From contig NZ_JAGGDJ010000015.1 of assembly GCF_017652985.1 (NCBI RefSeq), positions 62,001 through 126,000 of the forward strand: a stretch of DNA of 64,000 nt. Direction: 5' to 3'. A program made the position numbers and the translations under genes. The notes beneath the pieces were generated by a model. It saw only the letters and a program-made list of their open reading frames with translations, ran no database searches and had not been told where the DNA came from. The stretch is from Paenibacillus artemisiicola (GTDB taxonomy: Bacteria; Bacillota; Bacilli; Paenibacillales; Paenibacillaceae). How positions within the stretch are numbered: position 1 is the first letter of the stretch; each line of letters starts with the position of its first letter. Below are positions 52,102 through 60,336 of this stretch, one piece after another.

Positions 52102-53478
52102 TTACTCCATATCGGTGGCGCCGCGCAAGGAAGCCAGTCGCTTCCTGGATTGGGCTTGCAAGTACATAAACGCGCACCCGATGGCCAAAATAACGATGAT
52201 GGTTAAGCCCCAGTAAATGTTGCTGTAGGCGGCTTTGACCGGCAGATCCTTCTGCCACGACAGCGCGCTCGCGGACGTCGCCACGCCGAACGCTCCGCTG
52301 AAGAACTGCAGGAGCTGGAACAAACCGAGCCCGGAGCCGATCTGCGTCGACGGCAGAAGACGGGAAATTTCGTTCGATACGCTGCTGGACAAAATCGTGA
52401 AGCTGACGCTCATCAGAATGTAGATGAACAGAATCGCCACGAACGACGTGCCTTGGAAGAAGGCGAACAGCACGACGGACAACAGAAGCAAGAGCGGAAT
52501 GAAGCGGATGATCGAACCGTTGCCGCGCTGATCGATGATTTTGCCCGCTTTCCGGGAGACGAAGATCGCCAGGAACGAGCCCGGGAAGATGATAAGCCCC
52601 GCTTCGATCGCGCTGAGGCCGTACTGCTTGACGAGAATTTGCGGCATCAGGTACAGCGTCGCGAAGCTGCTGATGTAGCCCGCGATGCCGACGGCGCTCA
52701 GAACCAGGAACGACCGGTTGCGGAACAGCGCCGGAAGCACGAACGGATCCTTCGCCGAGCGGATGCGGATCGTGAACAGAATCAGCGATACGATGCCGCC
52801 GATAAGCGCGATCCACGAATGGTTCGTAAGGTACAGCAGCAGCCCGGTCGTACCGGCGCCGATGAACAGCGCGCCGAGCGCGTCGAAGGCGCCTTTGCGC
52901 GGCTGCTCTTTCGGAATCATGAAGACGTACAGCGGGACGAGCAGCAGCGTGGCCGCCGTAACGAAGAACAGCACGTGCCAGCCCAAATATTCGACGATCG
53001 CGCCGCCGACGACCGGACCGAGGCCGAGGCCGAGGGAGACGGACGACATGATGACGGCCATCGCTCTGCCGCGGCGTTCGACCGGAACGTAGCGGGAAAT
53101 CAGGTTCAGGGACAGCGCGGGAATCGCGCCGGCGCCGGATGCCTGCAGAATGCGCACGATCAGCAGCATCAGGAAGCTGTCGCTGAACGTGCCGGCGATC
53201 GCGGCCAAGCTAAGCGACAAGAGGCTGATAATGAACAAGCGGCGGATCGGAATAAAGTCCGCAAGCCGGCTGTACGTAATGGACGCCATCGCGAACACGA
53301 TGGAGTAGCCCGTGACGATCCAGGACGTCGAGGACGCCGACAGCCGAAAATCTTTCGCCACGTCCGGCAATGCCAGGTTGAACATCATCGTGTTCATGAT
53401 GACGAGCACGACGGTGAAGCCGAGCAGCAGCGTGACCGCGGCTTCCCTCATGATGCCTTGCTTCTCTGTGTTTATCAT
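52102..53478 (-). CDS. MFS multidrug/tetracycline-type exporter (14 helices)
   Basis: A 458-residue protein, the same length as TetL-type proteins. Helix 1 has VTLLLGFTVVLVIMNTMMFNLALPDVAKDFRLSASSTSWIVTGYSIVFAM; motif C in helix 5 is SVSLGLGLGPVVGGAIVEYLGWHVLFFV. About 14 helices in all. It is closer to the Tet(K/L)/LmrB branch than to the DHA2 pump at 27684. GGAG lies seven bases before the ATG at 53478. A truncated SDR gene lies just upstream on the same strand; the pump could once have been the second gene of that operon and may export a siderophore, drug or metabolite. Confidence 0.9.
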   Translation of the reverse strand: MINTEKQGIMREAAVTLLLGFTVVLVIMNTMMFNLALPDVAKDFRLSASSTSWIVTGYSIVFAMASITYSRLADFIPIRRLFIISLLSLSLAAIAGTFSDSFLMLLIVRILQASGAGAIPALSLNLISRYVPVERRGRAMAVIMSSVSLGLGLGPVVGGAIVEYLGWHVLFFVTAATLLLVPLYVFMIPKEQPRKGAFDALGALFIGAGTTGLLLYLTNHSWIALIGGIVSLILFTIRIRSAKDPFVLPALFRNRSFLVLSAVGIAGYISSFATLYLMPQILVKQYGLSAIEAGLIIFPGSFLAIFVSRKAGKIIDQRGNGSIIRFIPLLLLLSVVLFAFFQGTSFVAILFIYILMSVSFTILSSSVSNEISRLLPSTQIGSGLGLFQLLQFFSGAFGVATSASALSWQKDLPVKAAYSNIYWGLTIIVILAIGCAFMYLQAQSRKRLASLRGATDME

Positions 53479-53548
53479 TGGATTCTCCACCCCATATTAG
53501 GAAAGTATGATTTCGATCGGCTTAAGCGACAGGCAGCCAAGGTGAAAG

Positions 53549-53680
53549 CTATCGGTACGGCGCGGAAAATCCTGCTCTTCGCGAAGCCTGCAATACGGTG
53601 GCGTTCCGCTCCGCCGGCCGCATTGCGATTTGGCAACAGATGCCTCCTGCGGCACCCGTTACCCATGCGATGTTCCTCAT
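53549..53680 (-). pseudogene. N-terminal remnant of a short-chain dehydrogenase
   Basis: A 43-codon ORF with a good GGAGG site starts MRNIAWVTGAAGGICC, the canonical opening of an SDR ('...VTGAAGGIG...'), then QIAMRPAERNATVLQAS, still aligned with the helix and strand expected (for example LAERGATVL), but with changes at key Gly positions, and stops after about 43 residues. The rest of the gene is missing. It lies about 70 bases before the MFS start. Likely decayed or truncated by deletion. Confidence 0.6.
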
Positions 53681-53815
53681 ACGTATTGCCTCCCTCCCGA
53701 ATCGGGTCCGAGTTCCTCCGCCTTCGGCAGCCAATGGTCGAGTCCTACCGGAAACCGCGATCGTTCGAATAAAGACCGTTGACGTTATTGTTTCTCGGTC
53801 CGTATCCGGCATGCA

Positions 53816-53899
53816 TTTAAGAATTGTTATTCTTAAATCAACGGCGCGAATTCCGTTATGCTGCGTTTCATGAGTCCAACTATACCTCATTTAAGAATG
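53816..53899. promoter_or_regulatory. operator cluster upstream of the SDR remnant/MFS pump
   Basis: ATTTAAGAAT at 53816-53825 and its exact complement at 53830-53839 form a perfect 10-base inverted repeat with four-base spacer; a third exact ATTTAAGAAT occurs at 53890-53899. The SDR-remnant ATG is about 136 bases downstream on the minus strand. Probably sites for a MarR- or TetR-type regulator not present here. Confidence 0.65.
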
Positions 53900-54040
53900 G
53901 CCAGTCAAGTATAAATGTTGTCACGATGTCCCGCTTCTTATAATTATACGCGCGAGGGCCGATTTCACCGGATTCCGTCCCGCTCATACGACAAATTTAA
54001 AAGACTGATCGTTCCTTATTTCAGCCGGCGGAACCATGGA

Positions 54041-54473
54041 GAATGTACGGTACCTCGTACCGCTCTTTGCCCATATTTCGGCGATTCTGGCGAACGTACG
54101 GTAGCTGGTAGCGCTCTTGGGGCATGTTCGGCGATTCCGGTGAATGTACCGTACCTGGTACCGCTCTTGGGGCATGTTTCGGCGATTCCGGTGAATGTAC
54201 GGTACCTGGTACCGCTCTTGGGCCACGTTTCGGCAATTCTGGTGAATGTACGGTACCTGGTACCGCTCTTGGGTCACGTTTCAGCAATTTTGGAGAATGT
54301 ACGGTACCTCGTACCGCTCTTTGCCCATATTTCGGCGATTCCGGTGAATGTACCGTACCTGGTACCGCTCTTGGGCCACGTTTCGGCAATTCTGGTGAAT
54401 GTAAGGTACCTGGTACCGCTCTTTGGCCGTGTTTCGACGATTCTGGTTAATGTACCTTACCTCGTCCCGTTCC
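54041..54473 (+). repeat. 51-bp tandem repeat array, eight units and a partial ninth
   Basis: Units begin at 54041, 54092, 54142, 54193, 54244, 54295, 54346, 54397 and 54448 (the second is one base short). Each contains GAATGTACGGTACCTGGTACCGCTC, whose core CGGTACC-T-GGTACCG is a perfect palindrome, then a CATATTTCGG/CACGTTTCGG and GCGATTCTGGT-type stretch. Units 1 and 6 share a variant (CTCGTACC, TTTGCCCATA), the others another. It lies in a gap between the SDR remnant and the SleB-like gene. Because 51 is a multiple of three it opens reading frames on both strands, which I do not regard as genes. Confidence 0.95.
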
Positions 54474-54525
54474 AGCTTCTGTTACCTGAAGGCCCCGACA
54501 AATCGCAACACCACCTCCTTAAGCC

Positions 54526-54577
54526 AAAGAAAAAGGCCGTCTCCTTAACCACGCGCATGACGTGAGGGACGGCCTTT
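54526..54577 (-). terminator. terminator of the SleB-like gene
   Basis: AAAGGCCGTC/GACGGCCTTT arms with an inner stem; on the minus strand followed by TTTTTCTTT. Confidence 0.85.
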
Positions 54578-54614
54578 CCTAAAAAAGTACGATTAAATTG
54601 CCGTAAGCTGCCGT

Positions 54615-55607
54615 TTATTTGGCGAACCGGTGATGGCCGATCGTCGCGACCGCGTCCAAACTGGACCAGAACGGGCCGGTGGACACCGCGGGATTGAAGA
54701 AATACACCGCGCCTCCGATATTGTTGCGGCCGTTCAGCGCATCCTTCGCGGCGCGCAGCACCGAAGCGTTCGGCTTGCTCTTGTCGAGCAGCCCGTTGTG
54801 CGCCGGCGGAAACTGCCGGCCGGAATAAATGACCTCGCGGATCGTATCCGGAAACCGCGGATCCTTCACCCGGTTCAAGATCACGTTCGCCAACGCCAGC
54901 TGCCCTGCGAACGGCTCGTAGCCGGCTTCCACCATCGTTATCTTCGCGAGCAGCCGATAATCCTCCTCCGTGTATGCCTTCGCCGGATGGGCGAGGAACG
55001 ACGGGGTCACTTCTTTGAGCTTCGCGCCCGATTGGACGTTCGCGCTGCCGGTCATGCCGTTGCGCTTGAGCAGCGCCGACTGGCTGCTGCCGACGTCCTT
55101 GCTGATGTCGCCCACGCCGTACGATGCCGATACGACCGCCGGCTTCACGGAAGACAGTTCAATGACCGTTCCGTCCGCATCCGCCCTCATGTCGGCGTGG
55201 AGCATCTCTGCCAGCGCGCGCAGCGGCATATACAGCCTGCCGCCCTTCAAAAACGGATAAGTTTCCATCATATAGCGGCCGCCGTTAAAGTAGACGACGG
55301 GCACGCCGTTGCCAAGCACGATCGTATCGTTTACCGCGTTATGTATCGTCAATTCCTCGCCGGCCTTATTCCAGCTCGACGTTGCGCCCAGCTTCGCGGC
55401 GACTTTGGCCACGGGCGCGTACAGCTTTCCGTCGCTAATGAACAAGAGACCGAGTTTGCTCGCGGCACCGTTCACGACGATCTTCACCTTCGCCGCCGAA
55501 GCGTCCTGCGCGTGCGCGCCGGGCATCGGCAGAGCGCCGAACAGGGCCAGCGCCAGCACCATGGCCATGATGAACAGCCTTCTAACCGGCTTGCTTTCTC
55601 TGATCAT
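54615..55607 (-). CDS. secreted SleB-family cell-wall hydrolase with copper-amine-oxidase-like N-terminal domain
   Basis: A 330-residue exported protein. A signal peptide (RRLFIMAMVLALALFGALPMPGAHA) is followed, at about residues 45-155, by a copper-amine-oxidase N-terminal-like domain (VVNGAASKLGLLFISDGKLYAPVAKVAAKLGATSSWNK ... PFLKGGRLYMPLRALAEMLHADM), a common cell-surface module in this group. The C-terminal part (about residues 215-330) is the SleB hydrolase: YTEEDYRLLAKITMVEAGYEPFAGQLALANVILNRVKDPRFPDTIREVIYSGRQFPP ... YFFNPAVSTGPFW, with the catalytic Glu in MVEAGYEP. SleB-type enzymes are lytic transglycosylases of spore cortex. GGGAGGT precedes the ATG. Confidence 0.92.
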   Translation of the reverse strand: MIRESKPVRRLFIMAMVLALALFGALPMPGAHAQDASAAKVKIVVNGAASKLGLLFISDGKLYAPVAKVAAKLGATSSWNKAGEELTIHNAVNDTIVLGNGVPVVYFNGGRYMMETYPFLKGGRLYMPLRALAEMLHADMRADADGTVIELSSVKPAVVSASYGVGDISKDVGSSQSALLKRNGMTGSANVQSGAKLKEVTPSFLAHPAKAYTEEDYRLLAKITMVEAGYEPFAGQLALANVILNRVKDPRFPDTIREVIYSGRQFPPAHNGLLDKSKPNASVLRAAKDALNGRNNIGGAVYFFNPAVSTGPFWSSLDAVATIGHHRFAK

Positions 55608-55753
55608 GCGTACCTCCCAGCAGAGCAAGATGGTTGGATGAAGCTTCCAACGTTCGTCTTCTGGGCAAATTATAGCATAGCGAAAGTTGCCGTTTGGATT
55701 AACTTTTTCACAGAATTAAGAAAAACTTTAACGAACTCGCGAAAAATACGGTT

Positions 55754-55834
55754 GATTTCCCCGTTTTTTTCGGATTTAACTCGTCCAAATTTTGCGATTT
55801 CCCCGTACTTTTCCCGCGGAAAATCCCTTATACT
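55754..55834 (+). promoter_or_regulatory. direct repeats and promoter of the peptide-ABC exporter transcript
   Basis: GATTTCCCCGT occurs exactly at 55754-55764 and 55796-55806, 42 bases (four helical turns) apart. A TTTTCC-CGC-GGAAAA inverted repeat (55809-55823) and a -10 TATACT (55829-55834) follow. This is a probable activator or repressor region for the 18-residue peptide and the ABC gene. Confidence 0.55.
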
Positions 55835-55864
55835 ACAAGTAATTATGAATGAGGAGGCAAAAGC

Positions 55865-55921
55865 ATGAAAAAAACGACGATTCCGGCCATTCAGCCATAC
55901 AAGGGTGGAACGCCGACGTAA
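55865..55921 (+). CDS. 18-residue peptide ORF upstream of the ABC exporter
   Basis: ATG at 55865 follows GAGGAGG, a very strong ribosome-binding site, and encodes MKKTTIPAIQPYKGGTPT. It ends 57 bases before the exporter start. The mRNA downstream can pair with the ORF itself (ACAAGGGTG with CACCCCCTTGT, about 55908-55945), and a small hairpin CGTGT/ACACG lies right before the exporter ribosome-binding site. It may be a leader peptide that regulates the exporter by translation, as bmrB does for bmrCD, or a small signalling peptide exported by it. Confidence 0.6.
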   Translation: MKKTTIPAIQPYKGGTPT

Positions 55922-55978
55922 ACGGCACGCGCAGCACCCCCTTGTAGGCGTGTCAAAAAACACGTAAAGGGGTATCTC

Positions 55979-57721
55979 ATGCGGTTTCCGATCAAACGAT
56001 TTTTTTCGTATTACAAGCCTTATCTCCCGTTGTTCATGGCGGTCCTGGCATGCGCGCTCGCCGTATCGGCCGCGACGCTCGCCTACCCGCTGCTCGTGCG
56101 CTACGTCACCAAGGACGTGCTGACCGGCGATCTGTCAGCCGCGCTGCCCCGCGTCTACTTCGCCGGCGGACTCATGCTGGCGCTGGCGCTGCTTCAGAAC
56201 GCCGCGAACTATTTCGCCGACTATAAGGGGCACGAAGTCGGCGCCCGCATGGAACGCGACATGCGGGGCGAGCTGTTCGCGCACCTGCAGACGCTCTCAT
56301 TCGGCTTCTACGACAAGGAGAAGACCGGGAAGCTCATGTCCCGCATCACGAACGACCTGCTGCTCGTGTCCGAGCTGTACCATCACGGACCGGAGGATTA
56401 CGTCAAGTACGCCGCCCGCTTCATCGGCGCCTTCGCCATCCTCTTCGCGATCGACATGCGGCTCACGATCGCCGTCTTCTGCTTCCTGCCCGTCATGGGC
56501 GTCCTGTCGCTGTACTTCAACAAGCGGCTGAACGCGGCGATGAACCGGAACAAGGACCGGATCGGCGACATCAACGCGCAGGTCGAGGACAGCCTGGGAG
56601 GCATCCGCGTCGTGCAATCGTTCGCGAACGAGGCGGTCGAGACCGGGAAGTTCAACCGCGAGAACGACCGCTTCCTCGCCAGCCGCAAGCATACGTACAA
56701 GGCGGAGGCGCTCTTCTACAACAGCTTCGAAACGATCATCCAGCTCATCTCCGTGACGGTCATCGTCTTCGGCAGCGCTAGCATCGTGCGCGGCGAGCTG
56801 GATTTGGCGGACTTGATCACGTTCCTGCTCTACGTCGGCTTCATGGTCGAGCCGATCCAGCAGCTGACCCATATGAGCACGCAGCTGCAGGAAGGCGTGA
56901 CCGGCTTCCAGCGGTTCGTCGAGCTCATGAACGTCGAGCCGGCCGTCGCGAACGCGCCGGATGCCCGGATGCTCGCGGACATCAGAGGCGACGTGGAATT
57001 CCGGCGCGTCACGTTCCGGTACGAGCCGCGGCTGAAGCCCGTACTCGCCGGCTTGTCGCTGCGGGTGCGCCCCGGCGAATTCGTCGCGCTCGTCGGGCCG
57101 TCCGGCGCGGGCAAGACGACGCTCTGCTCGCTCATTCCCCGGTTCTACGACGTCGAATCGGGCGAGGTGCTGCTGGATGGCACCGACGTCCGGCGGCTCG
57201 AGCTGACATCGCTCCGAAGCAGCGTCGGCGTCGTGCAGCAGGACGTCTACCTGTTCGCGGGAACGGTCATGGAGAACATCCGGTACGGCAAACCGGACGC
57301 CGGCGACGACGAGATCGTCGCGGCGGCGAAGCGCGCCAACGCGCACGACTTCATCATGAGCCTGCCGGACGGCTACGGCTCCGAGATCGGACAGCGCGGC
57401 GTCAAGCTCTCCGGCGGCCAGAAGCAGCGGCTCAGCATCGCGCGCGTCTTCCTCAAGAACCCGCCGGTGCTGATCTTCGACGAGGCGACGAGCGCCCTGG
57501 ACAACGAAAGCGAAAGCATCGTCAAGGACTCGCTCGAGAAGCTGGCGAAAGGACGAACCACGATCGTCATTGCCCACCGCCTCTCCACGATCCGCGGCGC
57601 CGACCGGATCGTCGTCCTGACGGAGGACGGCATCGCGGAGGAAGGCCGGCACGACGCGCTGCTGAAGCGCGACGGGGCTTATGCGCAGCTCTACGCCAAG
57701 CAGTTCGAGTACCAGTCGTAA
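55979..57721 (+). CDS. ABC exporter, permease-ATPase half-transporter
   Basis: A 580-residue protein: six membrane helices in the first 310 residues (FFSYYKPYLPLFMAVLACALAVSAATLAYPLLVRYV at the start; the ICL motif LFAHLQTLSFGFYDKEKTGKLMSRITNDLLLVSELYH) and an ATPase domain with Walker A VGPSGAGKTTL, signature KLSGGQKQRLSIARVFLKNPPVLIFDEATSALD and switch His in IVIAHRLSTIRGADRIVVL. It would function as a homodimer exporting drugs, lipids or peptides (LmrA/YfiB-like). AAAGGGGT precedes the ATG. The 18-residue peptide ORF lies upstream on the same transcript. Confidence 0.95.
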   Translation: MRFPIKRFFSYYKPYLPLFMAVLACALAVSAATLAYPLLVRYVTKDVLTGDLSAALPRVYFAGGLMLALALLQNAANYFADYKGHEVGARMERDMRGELFAHLQTLSFGFYDKEKTGKLMSRITNDLLLVSELYHHGPEDYVKYAARFIGAFAILFAIDMRLTIAVFCFLPVMGVLSLYFNKRLNAAMNRNKDRIGDINAQVEDSLGGIRVVQSFANEAVETGKFNRENDRFLASRKHTYKAEALFYNSFETIIQLISVTVIVFGSASIVRGELDLADLITFLLYVGFMVEPIQQLTHMSTQLQEGVTGFQRFVELMNVEPAVANAPDARMLADIRGDVEFRRVTFRYEPRLKPVLAGLSLRVRPGEFVALVGPSGAGKTTLCSLIPRFYDVESGEVLLDGTDVRRLELTSLRSSVGVVQQDVYLFAGTVMENIRYGKPDAGDDEIVAAAKRANAHDFIMSLPDGYGSEIGQRGVKLSGGQKQRLSIARVFLKNPPVLIFDEATSALDNESESIVKDSLEKLAKGRTTIVIAHRLSTIRGADRIVVLTEDGIAEEGRHDALLKRDGAYAQLYAKQFEYQS

Positions 57722-57738
57722 ACGGCTCCCGGCTCATC

Positions 57739-57776
57739 AAAAAACGGTTTCCCCTCAGGCGGGGAAACCGTTTTTT
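57739..57776. terminator. bidirectional terminator
   Basis: AAAAAACGGTTTCCCC-TCAGGC-GGGGAAACCGTTTTTT, a 16-bp perfect stem between convergent genes. Confidence 0.95.
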
Positions 57777-57795
57777 CGTTTCCGTCTCTGCTTGT

Positions 57796-58755
57796 TCAAA
57801 GCGCGCTTGCCGGCCGTTCGGCGCGCGCCCCGGCGTACCGGCTCGGCGGCACGCCCGCCGCCGACTTGAAGGCGCGGCTGAACATATGAATGCTCGAGAA
57901 GCCGGTCTCCTCCGCGATCGCGGTCATCGACAATCGGCCTTCCTGCAGCCGCTGCTTGGCCTGCTCGATCCGGACGTGCGTCAAGTACTTGTGCATCGTC
58001 ACCCGGATCTGCTCCTTGAACAGCGACGACAAATAATTCGCCGACACGCCGATGTGACGGCCGATCTCCCGGTTGCTCAGCCGCGGATTGCCGTAGTGCT
58101 CGTTCATGTAGCGGATCGCGCGCTCGATCGTCGCCCAGCCCTTCGCCGGATTGCCCTCGCGGCCGTCCCGGTCGGCCAAGCTGGCCAAATAGGCGTGCAG
58201 CAGCTCGATGCAGCCAGCCTTCAGCAGCAGGCCGCCGTAGGGGCCGCCGTCCCGGAAGCAGGCGAGCATCGCCGCGAACCGCCGTTTCAGCGCGAGCCGC
58301 TCCGACGGAAGCAGGCGCGACGCCGGCGGCACCGCCGCCAGCAGCCGCTCTCGCGCCGGGAGCCGGCTCGTCGTCTCGTTGATCACGGTCGTCTCCTTCC
58401 AACGCCGGCGCTCCTCGTCGGCATGCAGGTCGAATTGGACGATGTACTGGACGAGCGGCACGTCCGAGACGGCCCGGATGAGGTGCGGCATGAACGGCGG
58501 CATTAGGAACATATCGCCCTCTTTGGCCGGGTATTTAACCCCGTCCAGGATGAATTCCGCTTCCCCGCCGTCGATGTAGGTGAACACGTGGTCGTAATCG
58601 ACCCACTCCCCGTAGAGCGCGGAAGATTCCGATATTTTGACCATGCGGACGAACGGCGATATCGATTGCAGTTTGCTGTCCAGGTCCGGTTTGCTGTCCA
58701 GGTCAAGCTTGATCTCCAGGCTTCGTCCCTCCCCTGCCGAGCGCGTCCCTTCCAT
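57796..58755 (-). CDS. AraC-family regulator with cupin sensor
   Basis: A 319-residue regulator. The N-terminal sensor (about residues 35-110) is a cupin-like arm: YDHVFTYIDGGEAEFILDGVKYPAKEGDMFLMPPFMPHLI. The DNA-binding part (about 215-310) has both HTHs: LSNREIGRHIGVSANYLSSLFKEQIRVTMHKYLTHVRIEQAKQRLQEGRLSMTAIAEETGFSSIHMFSRAFKSAAGVPPSRY. Residues 18-28 repeat LDSKPDLDSKL. It lies 51 bases after the dehydrogenase gene on the same strand, so it is likely part of that operon and controls it in response to a sugar. Confidence 0.93.
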   Translation of the reverse strand: MEGTRSAGEGRSLEIKLDLDSKPDLDSKLQSISPFVRMVKISESSALYGEWVDYDHVFTYIDGGEAEFILDGVKYPAKEGDMFLMPPFMPHLIRAVSDVPLVQYIVQFDLHADEERRRWKETTVINETTSRLPARERLLAAVPPASRLLPSERLALKRRFAAMLACFRDGGPYGGLLLKAGCIELLHAYLASLADRDGREGNPAKGWATIERAIRYMNEHYGNPRLSNREIGRHIGVSANYLSSLFKEQIRVTMHKYLTHVRIEQAKQRLQEGRLSMTAIAEETGFSSIHMFSRAFKSAAGVPPSRYAGARAERPASAL

Positions 58756-58806
58756 CCTACGCGATTCGGCCTTCCGCGGTCCAGTCCCCCATTCTCGGGG
58801 AGAGCG

Positions 58807-59820
58807 TCAGTCCGCCGACCAATCGAACAGCACGCCGCTGTAACGATCCTTGTCGTCGCGCAGCCCCAGGTAAGCGCCCGCGGCCTCCTCCGGCTTCAGC
58901 ACGTGGCTGATCAGCGGCTCGATCTTCAGTCTGCCGCGGCCGATCAAGTCCAGCACGACGGCCGAATTGCGCGCGAGCGAATGCTTGACGAACGGATCCC
59001 GGCGCACCGGGAAACGCCATTCGTGCGCGCCTTTGAACGTGATGCAGCCGCGGCCGTCGAGATGCACGTAGTTCAGGACGTCCGTTACGTCGGTCTTGTA
59101 CTCCGAGCGCGGACTGCCAAGCAGAATCAATTCCCCGTATTTCGCGATTAGCGGCAGCGCGTCGACCGCGGCTTGCGGAACGCCCGTTGCCTCGATCAGC
59201 GCGGATACGCCTTCCCCGCCCGTCAGGTCCGACACCCGGTCGCGCACGTCCCCGTCCCCGGCGAACAGGACATGGTCGATGCCGCAGGCCTCCGCCTGCT
59301 TCAGCCGCTGCCGCGACAAGTCGATGCCGATGACGTTCGCGCCCTGCAGCTTCGCGAGCTGGGCGGCCATGTTCCCGACGAGCCCCAGCCCCGTGACCGC
59401 TACGGCGTCGCCGAGCTCGATCGAAGACACGCGCAGCGACGTGAACGCGACGTTCGCCATCCGGACGAACGGCACCCATTGCAGCGGCACGGCCTTCGGC
59501 GCCTTGACGAACACGTGGTTCGTATCCGCGGCCTGATAGGCGGAATGATCGCCGTAGTGGAACACGACGTCCCCGGCCGCGAAGCCTTGAACGCCTTCGC
59601 CGACCTGCAGCACTTCGCTGACGGAAGCGTACCCGGGTACCCCGGGCAGACCGAACCAGCTTTCGTTGCCCGACAGGCAGGCAAGCTCGGTGCCGGGACT
59701 GATCAGCGTATACAGCTTGCGGACCCAGGCTTGGCCGCGGCCGAGCGCCGGCTCGTCCTCCCGGCGTTCCCGCACTTCCGCGACCCATGGCGACGCGAAG
59801 ACGATTTGCTTATTGATCAT
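58807..59820 (-). CDS. MDR-family dehydrogenase (zinc-binding dehydrogenase-like)
   Basis: A 337-residue medium-chain dehydrogenase. It starts MINKQIVFASPWVAEVRERRE, has ISPGTELACLSGNESWFGLPGVPGYASVSEVLQVG in the catalytic domain and the Rossmann motif VAVTGLGLVGNMAAQLAKLQGANVIGIDLS. The usual GHE zinc motif and structural-zinc cysteines are absent, so it belongs to the divergent branch of COG1063. Substrate probably a polyol or sugar derivative. GGGGGAAT precedes the ATG at 59820. It forms an operon with the AraC regulator; a palindrome lies upstream. Confidence 0.88.
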   Translation of the reverse strand: MINKQIVFASPWVAEVRERREDEPALGRGQAWVRKLYTLISPGTELACLSGNESWFGLPGVPGYASVSEVLQVGEGVQGFAAGDVVFHYGDHSAYQAADTNHVFVKAPKAVPLQWVPFVRMANVAFTSLRVSSIELGDAVAVTGLGLVGNMAAQLAKLQGANVIGIDLSRQRLKQAEACGIDHVLFAGDGDVRDRVSDLTGGEGVSALIEATGVPQAAVDALPLIAKYGELILLGSPRSEYKTDVTDVLNYVHLDGRGCITFKGAHEWRFPVRRDPFVKHSLARNSAVVLDLIGRGRLKIEPLISHVLKPEEAAGAYLGLRDDKDRYSGVLFDWSAD

Positions 59821-60336
59821 GCGACGATTCCCCCATCCGTGGTGGTTTCCGGCGGATCTTTCCGGCGGCGGCAGCCCGGCGGCGAACGCACGGCCCGCGC
59901 GCGGCATCCCGCATGGACGATCCATCGTTCCTCTCTATCTTATCGCCGCGGCGCGGCGCGCGTCTTTAACGCGGATAACGGTTTTTTTATCAAAAACAAC
60001 GATGACAGCCCCGATGCCCGATACGGCCTTCAGGTGTGTCCGAATTAAATGTTAGGTTATATAACATTTTTCGCGTTAATCGAATAAAGCAATAAAACCA
60101 TCGAAAAGCAAAGATAATTGCCATTTTTACGCGAATAATCGCCAAAAACCGCGTTTGATCGCCCGCTATTCATCCCCTATGATAAACGATAGATTTAGAG
60201 ACAAAAGGGAGAGGGGCACTTCGTATGTAATTACAATGTCATATATTTTGAAAGATCTTCACGGTCACACTTCCGTTCAAGTCCTAAACCTAACATTCAT
60301 AGAAGGGCGGCACCCGCCGCCTCGAGGAGGAAGCCC
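59821..60336. other. AT-rich intergenic region with palindrome
   Basis: About 515 bases, AT-rich relative to its surroundings. AAATGTTA/TAACATTT (60047-60069), with the core palindrome GTTATATAAC, is a likely operator for the divergent dehydrogenase operon or for the amidase gene. A run of AT-rich sequence with TATATT near 60241 may be the amidase promoter. No ORF was supported. Confidence 0.6.

Larger units (their letters stand above)
53681..54614. other. gene-poor region of about 930 bases
   Basis: Holds the operator cluster (53816-53899), the 51-bp tandem array (54041-54473) and the terminator of the SleB-like gene (54526-54577). Nothing else was found. Confidence 0.7.

Noticed and set aside
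54041-54473. Repeat array as a CRISPR or as a repeat protein
   Set aside because: Repeats are contiguous without unique spacers, and the open frames exist on both strands because the unit is 51 bases; one unit of 50 bases breaks the frames.
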